NCBI GenBank assembly: GCA_041391385.1
Contig: JAWKOD010000006.1
Location: 124,001 to 188,000, forward strand
From: CANIGN01 sp041391385
GTDB taxonomy: Bacteria; Bdellovibrionota; UBA2428
Direction: 5' to 3'
Length of the DNA stretch: 64,000 bases
Both the position numbers and the translations under genes were made by a program. This document shows positions 44,113 to 51,759 of this stretch, piece by piece. Each line of letters starts with the position of its first letter. Position 1 is the first letter of the stretch. The notes under the pieces are model-generated. The model worked only from the letters and a program-made list of their open reading frames with translations. It made no database searches and had not been told where the DNA came from.

Positions 44113-45646
44113 TCCTAATATGATCCGAAAGGACTTTCCTTTTTTTAGCTCTGAGCAAACAAAAGATCTTTTGTACTTCGATAATGCTGCGACTACGCAA
44201 AAGCCTGCGTCGGTTATTGATCGTCTTACGCAGTATTACCAAAGTGAGAACGTAAATGTGCATCGTGGGGTCTATCCTCTTGCACAAGAAACAACTGAGA
44301 AGTTTGAAGATGTGCGCAGAAAGTTTTGTCGCTTTGTCCGCGCAAATGATCCGAATGAAATTATTTTTACCAAAGGCACTACGGAATCGGTCAACCTTGT
44401 TGCTCACGCTTGGGGCGATAAGTTTATTAACGAAGGTGATTTGATTTTAGTGACTCGACAAGATCATCACTCTAATTGGGTGCCGTGGCAGCAGTTAGCA
44501 AAAAGAAAAAAAGCTCGCTTTGGAATTGTTGAGATAAAAAGTGATGGGACTCTTGATTATGAATCCTTGTTTGGATGGTTAAAGGAGAAGCCAAAGCTTT
44601 TTGCTTTTTCTTGGATCAGCAACGTTACTGGAAAAATTATGCCCGCTAAGGATTTAGCGGTTATGGCTAAAAAAGCCGGAGCCACAGTTTTTGTGGATGC
44701 AGCTCAAGCTCCATTGCATCTTTCATTAAATGTAGAGCATTTCGATTTCTTGGCGCTTTCGGGTCATAAAATGTTAGGCCCTACTGGATCAGGCATTCTC
44801 TGGGGTCGTACGGAGCTTTTAGAAAAAATGGATCCCTTTCTCTTTGGTGGAGATATGATCCAACATGTAGGCGATCAAGTGACAACCTGGAATGAACTTC
44901 CTTGGAAGTTTGAGGCAGGCACTCCCAATATTGCTGATGTTATTGCTCTGGGTGAAGCCATTGAATACATAGAGAACTTAAATTTTGATGAAATCAAAAG
45001 TTACGAGTCTTCTCTGGCTACCTACGCATGTGCTGAGTTTAAAAAGGTATCTGGATTAAGATTATTGGGCCCATCTGAGCCCGTAGATCGTATTCCAGTT
45101 TTTAGTTTTGCGGTAGATGGGCTTCATGCTCAGGATTTAATGGGTTATTTGCAAAATATTGGTCTTTGCGCGCGTGTGGGACATCATTGCACTCAGCCCT
45201 TTCATGAGAAACATGGAATGGACTCTTCTATGCGTATTTCATTGGCATTCTACAATACCCAAGAAGAATTAGAGCGCTTCTTTGTTGCTTTTAATGAAGC
45301 CATAGCTTTCTTTGAAAACAAGGGTTTACGCAAGAAAGTTGAACTTAAGTCTGAATCACTCCAAGACTGTTTGAAGCCAATTATGGATCCGGAGCTAAAA
45401 ATTAGCCTAGTGGATTTAGGCCTTATTTATAAGGTCGACGTAAACGACAAAAACGAAGTGGACGTGAAGATGACTTTGACATCTCCCGCTTGCCCCGTTG
45501 GTCCAACAATTATGAAATCTGTTGAAGATAAGCTTCGCGCTTATCCGGGTGTGAGAGGCGTTAAAGTGAATCTTGTTTGGGAGCCAAAGTGGGACCCCAA
45601 AGAGATGGCTAGCGAAGAAGCTAAAGAGCAGTTGGGGATCTGGTAA
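44102..45646 (+). CDS. sufS: SufS cysteine desulfurase fused to a MIP18 (SufT-like) domain
   Basis: SufS mobilises sulfur from cysteine. Residues 1-405 are a complete class V aminotransferase: YFDNAATTQKP, DHHSNWVPWQ, the PLP Lys223 in ALSGHKMLGPTGSG, and the catalytic Cys363 in VGHHCTQPFH. Residues 415-514 form a MIP18/DUF59 domain (IMDPELKISLVDLGLIYKV, then MTLTSPACPVGP with Cys464), as in SufT and Cia2, which act in Fe-S transfer or maturation. No stop, start or indel sign separates the halves, so the fusion appears real. The ATG at 44102 follows GGAGGAG. No separate SufE or SufU is present in the operon. Confidence 0.92.
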   Translation: MPFDPNMIRKDFPFFSSEQTKDLLYFDNAATTQKPASVIDRLTQYYQSENVNVHRGVYPLAQETTEKFEDVRRKFCRFVRANDPNEIIFTKGTTESVNLVAHAWGDKFINEGDLILVTRQDHHSNWVPWQQLAKRKKARFGIVEIKSDGTLDYESLFGWLKEKPKLFAFSWISNVTGKIMPAKDLAVMAKKAGATVFVDAAQAPLHLSLNVEHFDFLALSGHKMLGPTGSGILWGRTELLEKMDPFLFGGDMIQHVGDQVTTWNELPWKFEAGTPNIADVIALGEAIEYIENLNFDEIKSYESSLATYACAEFKKVSGLRLLGPSEPVDRIPVFSFAVDGLHAQDLMGYLQNIGLCARVGHHCTQPFHEKHGMDSSMRISLAFYNTQEELERFFVAFNEAIAFFENKGLRKKVELKSESLQDCLKPIMDPELKISLVDLGLIYKVDVNDKNEVDVKMTLTSPACPVGPTIMKSVEDKLRAYPGVRGVKVNLVWEPKWDPKEMASEEAKEQLGIW

Positions 45647-45668
45647 ATGAATCGAGTAGGTAAGTACT

Positions 45669-47117
45669 ATGAGTAAAACGACAACTGAAACACAAGATTA
45701 TAAATCAGATTATTCCAAATTTGGATTTGTTACGGACATAGAAGAAGATCGCTTTCCTAATGGATTAAGTGAAGAAGTCGTTCGTATGATTTCTGCTAAA
45801 AAGAATGAGCCAGAGTGGATGACGGAATGGCGATTAAAAGCATATCGCAAGTGGCTTGAAATGAAGCTCCCTGAGTGGGCTCATTTGGAAATTCCTAAAA
45901 TAGATTTTAATGATATCTGTTATTTTTCTGCTCCTAAAAAAGATAAGGATGCTCCCAAGAGTTTAGACGAAGTCGATCCTAAATTGATCGAAACCTACAA
46001 CAAGCTTGGCGTTCCTATTGAAGAGCAAATGCGTTTGGCAGGTGTTGCTGTTGATGCCGTTTTTGATAGTGTTTCGGTTGTTACAACTCACAAAGAAACA
46101 CTTAAAGCTGCAGGGGTGGTGTTTTGTTCTATTTCAGAAGCTATTCGTGAATACCCAGAGCTTGTTCAAAAGTACTTGGCTTCAGTTGTTCCCGTTGTGG
46201 ATAATTTTTATGCCGCTTTAAATTGCGCTGTGTTTAGTGATGGTTCTTTTGTTTATATTCCTAAGGGCGTGAAGTGTCCTTTGGACCTTTCGACTTACTT
46301 TCGAATCAACGCGCAAGGAACGGGTCAGTTTGAAAGAACACTCATTATTGCGGATGAAGGTTCCGAGGTTTCTTATATGGAAGGTTGCACGGCTCCCATG
46401 CGTGATGAAAATCAACTGCATGCAGCTGTTGTTGAACTCGTTGCTCTTGAGGGTGCCACGATTAAATACACTACCGTTCAGAACTGGTACTCTGGAGATG
46501 AGAACGGTAAGGGCGGTATCTTTAATTTTGTAACCAAGCGCGGAGCTTGTCGTGGAGCTCGATCTAAAATTTCTTGGACTCAAGTTGAAACAGGATCTTC
46601 AATCACATGGAAATACCCAAGTTGTATTCTCGAAGGTGATGAAAGTGTAGGGGAGTTTTATAGCGTTGCGATTACGAACGACTATATGCAGGCCGATACT
46701 GGCACTAAGATGATTCACATTGGAAAAAATACCAAGAGTCGCATTGTTTCGAAGGGAATTTCTTCGGGTCACGGTAAGAATAGTTACCGGGGTGCTGTTC
46801 AAGTTTTACCTAAAGCTTCGGGTGCGAGAAATCACACTCAATGTGATTCGCTCTTAATTGGTGGAGATTGTGAGGCGAATACTTATCCTGTGATTGATGT
46901 GCGCAACCCCTCAGCGGTTGTAGAGCACGAGGCTACAGCATCTAAAGTATCTGCAGATCAGATTTTCTATCTTCAGTCGCGTGGGATTGCAGCAGAAGAG
47001 GCCATTAAACTCATTATCAATGGCTACTGCGAAGAAGTTTTCAAACAACTTCCCATGGAGTTCGCAATGGAAGCCAATCGTCTCTTAGATCTTAAGCTGG
47101 AAGGCAGTGTGGGGTAG
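45669..47117 (+). CDS. sufB: Fe-S scaffold protein SufB
   Basis: SufB is the main cluster scaffold. The 482-residue protein has the full family layout: PEWMTEWRLKAYRKWLEM, PKGVKCPLDLSTYFRIN, VSYMEGCTAPMRDENQLHA, SSGHGKNSYRGAVQVLPKAS, then NHTQCDSLLIGG and the end SRGIAAEEAIKLIINGY. It is 22 nt after the sufS fusion and ends the operon; in many genomes sufB comes first. A strong terminator follows. Confidence 0.97.
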   Translation: MSKTTTETQDYKSDYSKFGFVTDIEEDRFPNGLSEEVVRMISAKKNEPEWMTEWRLKAYRKWLEMKLPEWAHLEIPKIDFNDICYFSAPKKDKDAPKSLDEVDPKLIETYNKLGVPIEEQMRLAGVAVDAVFDSVSVVTTHKETLKAAGVVFCSISEAIREYPELVQKYLASVVPVVDNFYAALNCAVFSDGSFVYIPKGVKCPLDLSTYFRINAQGTGQFERTLIIADEGSEVSYMEGCTAPMRDENQLHAAVVELVALEGATIKYTTVQNWYSGDENGKGGIFNFVTKRGACRGARSKISWTQVETGSSITWKYPSCILEGDESVGEFYSVAITNDYMQADTGTKMIHIGKNTKSRIVSKGISSGHGKNSYRGAVQVLPKASGARNHTQCDSLLIGGDCEANTYPVIDVRNPSAVVEHEATASKVSADQIFYLQSRGIAAEEAIKLIINGYCEEVFKQLPMEFAMEANRLLDLKLEGSVG

Positions 47118-47129
47118 CTATACTTTGTT

Positions 47130-47157
47130 AGACTTGAAGCAAAGTCTTAATTTTTTT
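47130..47157 (+). terminator. Rho-independent terminator of the SUF operon
   Basis: AGACTT (47130-47135) pairs perfectly with AAGTCT (47142-47147) across a 6-nt loop, followed by TAA and seven T residues. It lies 12 nt after the sufB stop. Confidence 0.8.
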
Positions 47158-47249
47158 ATTTAGACTTATCTTTATGTTCCGTTAAGTCATCTTTATCTGA
47201 CAGGATTCTTTGGAAGCTTCAGCGTGTTCTACAGGTTAGTACAGTATAA

Positions 47250-47906
47250 ATGGTGCTTCACTTAAGATTAAAAGTTTTATCCTTTTTTGCAATCTTCCTT
47301 TTTTCGCCTGAGCTCAAAGCAGATTTTCTGCTAACTCAAAAGGTAGTGACTCGCAATATTGCTGAGCCTGACAAAATACTCAGCGAAGAAATTGTGAAAA
47401 CGTATGTGAAGGATGGTCAAATGCGAGTTGATGCTGCGAACGGCGGAGTTTTTTTATTTACTCGCGAAGGACAGAATGTACTTTACAGTGCAAAGACCAA
47501 GGCTGTTTATTTCTACACAGATAAGCTCTATAAAAATTTTCCAGAATTTAAAACAGATGAAACCAAATATGTTGCAACTGGTGAGAGCGCTGCCTTGGGG
47601 GAGGTTGAGGTTGAGATTTTTGAAGCTGAGTCAGAAAAATTTAAGGCTCAGTATTGGGTTACCTATGATAAAAAGTTCGAAGCTTTTGTAAGGAGTGTTC
47701 GAGAAATTATACAAAAGTCTAAAGCCTTTTACTCATACAGCCCACGTGAAACACCATGGCTCAAGGACGACGGCTTTGATGTGCAAACACACCAGCTTCG
47801 CGGCGATAAAATAGTAGATACTGAATTTCTATCCTTAGAGGAAAAAGAGCTCGACAAGTTTCTATTCGAAATTCCTAAAGGATACGCTGAGTTTAATATT
47901 CCTTAA
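47250..47906 (+). CDS. Exported protein, DUF4412-like
   Basis: The 218-residue product has a signal peptide (cleavage near LKA, residues 22-24). The mature part is beta-rich, with KDGQMRVDAANGGVFLFTREG and NVLYSAKTKAVYFYT, the pattern of LolA-like DUF4412 proteins (matrix of short strands reporting a residue or dye-like ligand). The match is by general pattern only, so the family is tentative. It ends in a 4-nt overlap with the opposing gene. Confidence 0.5.
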   Translation: MVLHLRLKVLSFFAIFLFSPELKADFLLTQKVVTRNIAEPDKILSEEIVKTYVKDGQMRVDAANGGVFLFTREGQNVLYSAKTKAVYFYTDKLYKNFPEFKTDETKYVATGESAALGEVEVEIFEAESEKFKAQYWVTYDKKFEAFVRSVREIIQKSKAFYSYSPRETPWLKDDGFDVQTHQLRGDKIVDTEFLSLEEKELDKFLFEIPKGYAEFNIP

Positions 47907-48496
47907 AATAAAAACTTAGTCGTAAAGTAGGCATTTATTCCAGAGTGTGGGCTTACAAAGTCAGTGTGAGTCGCAGAGTAGCGGAAATAATTAACACGTG
48001 GGCCCATCTGAACGCGTTTACCAGGCTTAAAGTTCCAGCCCGCATAGCCTCCGAATACAAGTAAATCATCGGCGCCTTTTTTGTCTCGGTGGGAAAGCCC
48101 TCCATTTTTGCGAAAGTTGTAGGTTTTTTGCGACCAGCCAACGAGTGGTCCGAAGTAAATTCCAGGACCGACCTTGAATTCAACATCAAGTGCGTGAGTA
48201 AGGCTGCTAATGTCTAAAGTGCCTTGCCCTTCTTTTTCATGAGTGCTGAAGTGAATAAAGTCTGCAGTGTGGCTGAGCCCAAGGCCCATAAAAGTGAAAA
48301 CATCAAAAGACACGCGCAAAGCAACGGAGAGGGCAGGGTTGAATTCATAACCCGAAACTTTGTCAAGAATTGTGGCTGCACCTATAGCGGGAGTGAGCCC
48401 CCACCTGCGCCATCTTTGAGTGTGTAGCGAAGTGGTTTCCTGTGCAAATACAGGCAAACAATTGATAAAAAATAATAGGGGTAGAAGCTTTTTCAT
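47903..48496 (-). CDS. Small outer-membrane beta-barrel protein
   Basis: From the ATG at 48496 the product is 197 residues with a signal peptide (cleavage near VFA, residues 17-19). Alternating hydrophobic and glycine/aromatic strands and a C-terminal TTKFLF (final Phe) fit an eight-stranded outer-membrane barrel. An in-frame start at 48586 would add 30 residues before the signal and is rejected. Specific function unknown. Confidence 0.65.
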   Translation of the reverse strand: MKKLLPLLFFINCLPVFAQETTSLHTQRWRRWGLTPAIGAATILDKVSGYEFNPALSVALRVSFDVFTFMGLGLSHTADFIHFSTHEKEGQGTLDISSLTHALDVEFKVGPGIYFGPLVGWSQKTYNFRKNGGLSHRDKKGADDLLVFGGYAGWNFKPGKRVQMGPRVNYFRYSATHTDFVSPHSGINAYFTTKFLF

Positions 48497-48584
48497 GAGC
48501 TTAGAAGTTAAGCGGGCACCTTGGCTCTGTATAGAGTTTTCTGTTAAAGTGTTCGCTGTGGGGCAAAAACACGGACCGCGATCC

Positions 48585-49407
48585 ATGAAAATTTCTAAAG
48601 TGGGCTTAGTTCAGAGTCCTTTTACGATGCCTATCATCGTTTTATGCGCATAGGGTGGGGCGCGTTTTTTGCCTATGTGTTAATTTTCTTTCTTATCTTT
48701 AACTTCTTTTTGCTTTCATGTACTGGCAATGGGCTCCAGATGGAATTGCAAATATTGGAGAGAAGAGCTTTTGGAACTATTTTTTCTTTAGCGTACAAAC
48801 AGCGGCTTCAATTGGATTTGGACATTTTTATCCAGCAACTCAATCAGGGCATATTCTTGTAACAATAGAAGCTTTTGGGGGTCTACTTTTTAATGCCGTC
48901 ATAACAGGTCTTGTCTTCTCACGATTTTCAAGACCCTCTGCTCGTATCAAATTTTCTCAAAAGATTATTTGGGTCGACTATTTTGGCAAAAACGCTTTGA
49001 TGCTCCGTTTGGGAAATGCACGCACAAACCGTATTTTTGAAGGCAAGGCGAAGTGGGTGTTTCTTCGAGATGAAAAAACTCCTGAGGGTGATTATTTTCG
49101 TAAGATGAATAATCTTAAATTGGAACGTGATGAAACTTCTATCTTTGCTATGTCTTGGACGCTGATTCATGTGATTGATGAGCATAGCCCTCTTTATGGG
49201 ATGAGTTTTGAAGAGCTCCATTCTTCTAACACCGAGATGATGGTGAGTTTTTCGGGACTCGATCAAGAAACTTCTCAAATGCTCTCAACGCATGGTTTTT
49301 ATGCCGCAAAAGATATTTTTAAAGCCCGTAAGTTTGTCGATATGATTCGCCTCGATGGCGAAACAAGGGAAATCGATTTTTCTAAAATTGATTTAATTGA
49401 AACATAA
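48585..49407 (+). CDS. KirBac-type inward-rectifier potassium channel (two frameshifts)
   Basis: The main frame holds the pore region FFFSVQTAASIGFGHFYP (selectivity filter T-x-x-x-I-G-F-G), the second membrane helix ending RFSRPSARIKFS, and the cytosolic Kir beta domain (LMLRLGNARTNRI, TLIHVIDEHSPLYGMS). The N-terminus lies in two other frames: MKISKVGLVQSPF, then DAYHRFMRIGWGAFFAYVL with the first helix. Adding a T at 48620-48623 and at 48707-48711 joins all pieces into about 274 residues, matching Kir architecture. A GTG at 48558 is an alternative start. GFGH replaces the common GYGD. Confidence 0.88.
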
Positions 49408-49424
49408 ACTGAGATTAAAAATTA

Positions 49425-49470
49425 AAACGGAAGCCTCTAGTCTTTTGCTAGGGCTCCGTTTATTATTTTT
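49425..49470. terminator. Bidirectional terminator between convergent genes
   Basis: AAACGGA-GCC-CTAG on the left pairs with CTAG-GGC-TCCGTTT on the right, with two single-base bulges and a 6-7 nt loop. T-rich sequence follows on the plus strand and A-rich sequence precedes it, so it can act for both kirBac (plus) and the gene at 49479-49967 (minus). Confidence 0.75.
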
Positions 49471-49478
49471 GGGTATTG

Positions 49479-49967
49479 TTATTCAAATGTAACTTTAGCT
49501 TCAGTAGGAGTGTATAAGTTCCATTTGCTGCATTCGGTAGCATCAGACGAAACTTGAACGTTGTATTTTCTGTTTACTTTGGGGCCATCAACGGCCAAGC
49601 GAGGGACAGACTTAAACGTTACGAAGACGTTGCATGTTCTATTACCGTAATAAATAGGATCGGCCCAATCGTTTTCGGTCAAAATTTTTGCAACAACAAC
49701 TTCAGGCCACTGTGATTCATATTCAAAACTTAAGATTACTTGGGGCTGAACTGCAGCGACTACATGCCCCTCACTAGGATCAGGCTTTGGAATTTTAAAT
49801 TCAACATTCTTCAAGGGCGCTTCGTAAAATAAGTCTGAAGGCTCTATGACGTCAGGCTTCAGGGTTTCGTGACTATGAACAACTTCTAACTCTTCAGCAT
49901 AGAGAGAAGAAATTGAAAGAAACAATAAGAATTTAAATGAATTTTTGTTTAATATTTTTTTTAACAT
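49479..49967 (-). CDS. Exported protein, unknown
   Basis: The 162-residue product has a signal peptide (cleavage near LYA, residues 22-24). The mature part has two cysteines (GNRTCNVF and ATECSKW) that may form a disulfide, and strand-like segments. No family recognised. A GAGCCAGGCT segment upstream may serve as ribosome binding site (CAGG-like on the minus strand). It ends at the shared terminator. Confidence 0.55.
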   Translation of the reverse strand: MLKKILNKNSFKFLLFLSISSLYAEELEVVHSHETLKPDVIEPSDLFYEAPLKNVEFKIPKPDPSEGHVVAAVQPQVILSFEYESQWPEVVVAKILTENDWADPIYYGNRTCNVFVTFKSVPRLAVDGPKVNRKYNVQVSSDATECSKWNLYTPTEAKVTFE

Positions 49968-50021
49968 AGCCTGGCTCCTTCAAGTGATCGTTTTTCGGGA
50001 CAATTTATTATCCTAACAACA

Positions 50022-50612
50022 TTAAAGAGGGGTGAATCGAAATTCTCTGCTTAGCCCCTCGTTGGTTAGTGTAAGTGTAGGAATTTTTATTTCTGTATGA
50101 ATTTCTGTGATGAATGTGTCACTTGAAGTCTCTAGAAATTTACCTTGATCTTCGGACTCTACCATAAGTTCACTTATAGAATTGCTAATTAAAGCATGGA
50201 TAAGGGGCTTGCGTGAATCAACACCTGCGAGAGGCTTGAACTCTTCACGTGAATCAACACCTGCGAGAGGCTTGAACTCTTCACGTGAATCAACACCTGC
50301 GAGAGGCTCGAATTCTTCACGTGAATCAACACCTGCGAGAGGCTCGAATTCTTCACGTGAATCTACACCTGAGAAAGGCTCAAACTCTTCACGTGAATCA
50401 ACACCTGCGAGAAGTTTGCTCGCTAAAGATAAGCTGCTATTTACGATGGGGGAGTGAACTTGTTTCTCAATGAGTTTTAACTGCGTTAGGATCAGCTTAA
50501 GGTCCTTTGCAGTAACCTTTTTTGAAGAGGCGCTGGCATGAGCAGTCGCTATTGCTATGGTACTGAGAGTAAGTGTTAATATGACTTGTTTAAAAGTTAA
50601 ATGTCGCACCAT
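50022..50612 (-). CDS. Exported protein with 12-residue tandem repeats
   Basis: A signal peptide (cleavage near SAHASA, residues 23-28) and a short helix precede residues 70-135, which hold five full repeats of a 12-residue unit (consensus GVDSREEFEPLA) and one partial. The unit alternates acidic and hydrophobic residues and varies at E/K and L/F positions. A beta-like C-terminal domain of about 60 residues follows (SDTFITEIHTEIKIPTLTLT). No family recognised. The near-identical DNA units suggest recent expansion and a copy number that can vary. Confidence 0.65.
   Translation of the reverse strand: MVRHLTFKQVILTLTLSTIAIATAHASASSKKVTAKDLKLILTQLKLIEKQVHSPIVNSSLSLASKLLAGVDSREEFEPFSGVDSREEFEPLAGVDSREEFEPLAGVDSREEFKPLAGVDSREEFKPLAGVDSRKPLIHALISNSISELMVESEDQGKFLETSSDTFITEIHTEIKIPTLTLTNEGLSREFRFTPL
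50211..50405. repeat. 36-bp in-frame tandem repeat (about 5.4 copies)
   Basis: Head-to-tail 36-bp units share the core CACGTGAATCAACACCTGCG, with few differences between copies. The unit is a multiple of three and lies wholly inside the gene at 50022-50612, encoding GVDSREEFEPLA-type repeats. There are no spacers, so this is not a CRISPR array. Confidence 0.95.
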
Positions 50613-50727
50613 GGCGCAATATGCCCGTTCCGCAGCGTTCTGGCAAGTTTTAACTTACTGGTTTAACTCGCTTTTTTATGGAGGCTGTTCATTTCCGAGC
50701 CTAATAAAAACAGATACTTATTCTCTT

Positions 50728-51741
50728 TTAGCTTAAAGTTACATCAAAATTAGGAATATTCACTTCAAAGGTGTTGGTGGTTTTTCCGAGTTCTGTGAGT
50801 CCTAAGCTTTCAACTTGCTCGGCACTTAAGACTTTTTCCGTGGCAAAGAGGAACCCAAAACCACAGTTAAAAGTAGAAAAAAGTTCTGTGGCTGAGGCTT
50901 TTGTGCGCTTCTGGATTTCTTGAATCCAAATAGGTAGTTCCATTGGCCAGAGATTGAGATCAAAGCCCACGCTTGATTGTGACCTTAAGAGATTTAAGAG
51001 CCCTGAGCCTGTGATGTGATAGGCCGCTACAAGGGAGTTGTCTTTTTTGCTTTCAAGAGTCGATTCGATGAGACTTCTCGCTTGAAGAAAGCGTGAGATG
51101 TAAATTTCTGTGGGAGCCATCAAATGTTCTGTAATAAAGGCGGCGTCTTTTGAGGTATCAAAAATTTTCCTAAGCCAACTAAAACCATTGGAGTGAGGTC
51201 CAGCGGATTTCCATCCATACACAGGCATTCCGGGTTTAAGATTAGAGAAGCGAATAAACTCGTTTTTCTTTAAAAATCCAACTGAAAATCCAGCCGCATC
51301 AAAGTTATCGCCTTTATAAAGATCGGGCATCTGTGCGGTTTCGCCACCAGCTAGGATTTGTCCATGTTCCGCACAAACTTCAATCAAGCCATGAATGAAA
51401 TTCTTAAGAAAGGAACCTTCAACAAGAACCTCTTTTCCGCTGCAAGCGAGATAATCTAAAAACAATTTAGGTGTCGCTCCCGTGCAAAGTACATCGTTGA
51501 CGTTCATTGCAATGAGGTCTTGAGCAAGAGCTTTTGCACTTCCATGGCCATCGAGTGACCAGAGAATTTTAGTTCCAATCCCATCGCAGCTTGTAGCAAG
51601 CAGTTCTTCCTTGTTCATTTCATAAACAGCTGCGTAATCTCCCACGCCACTTAGAAGTTGTTGAGCACCTAGTTTTTTTTGAATGCCTTCAACCCAGTTA
51701 TCGGCGGCTGAGGTGTCGACTCCAGAAGATTTATAACTCAT
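50728..51741 (-). CDS. purM: Phosphoribosylformylglycinamidine cyclo-ligase (AIR synthetase)
   Basis: PurM closes the imidazole ring to give AIR. It shows the PurM-family landmarks YKSSGVDTSAADNWV, CDGIGTKILWSLD, DLIAMNVNDVLCTGATP, GGETAQMPDLY and SAGPHSNGFSWLRKIF. The 337-residue length is typical. It is the last gene of the operon, 18 nt after purH. Confidence 0.94.
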   Translation of the reverse strand: MSYKSSGVDTSAADNWVEGIQKKLGAQQLLSGVGDYAAVYEMNKEELLATSCDGIGTKILWSLDGHGSAKALAQDLIAMNVNDVLCTGATPKLFLDYLACSGKEVLVEGSFLKNFIHGLIEVCAEHGQILAGGETAQMPDLYKGDNFDAAGFSVGFLKKNEFIRFSNLKPGMPVYGWKSAGPHSNGFSWLRKIFDTSKDAAFITEHLMAPTEIYISRFLQARSLIESTLESKKDNSLVAAYHITGSGLLNLLRSQSSVGFDLNLWPMELPIWIQEIQKRTKASATELFSTFNCGFGFLFATEKVLSAEQVESLGLTELGKTTNTFEVNIPNFDVTLS

Positions 51742-51759
51742 ATAAAATTTATCCTGGCA

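Noticed and set aside
50211..50405. Regular 36-bp repeats that resemble a CRISPR array
   Set aside because: Repeats are contiguous with no spacers, keep an open frame and encode a protein repeat; no cas genes nearby.
50182..50457. Plus-strand frame rich in ESTPARGLNSSR repeats
   Set aside because: It is the antisense shadow of the repeat protein; the minus-strand product has a signal peptide and a C-terminal domain.
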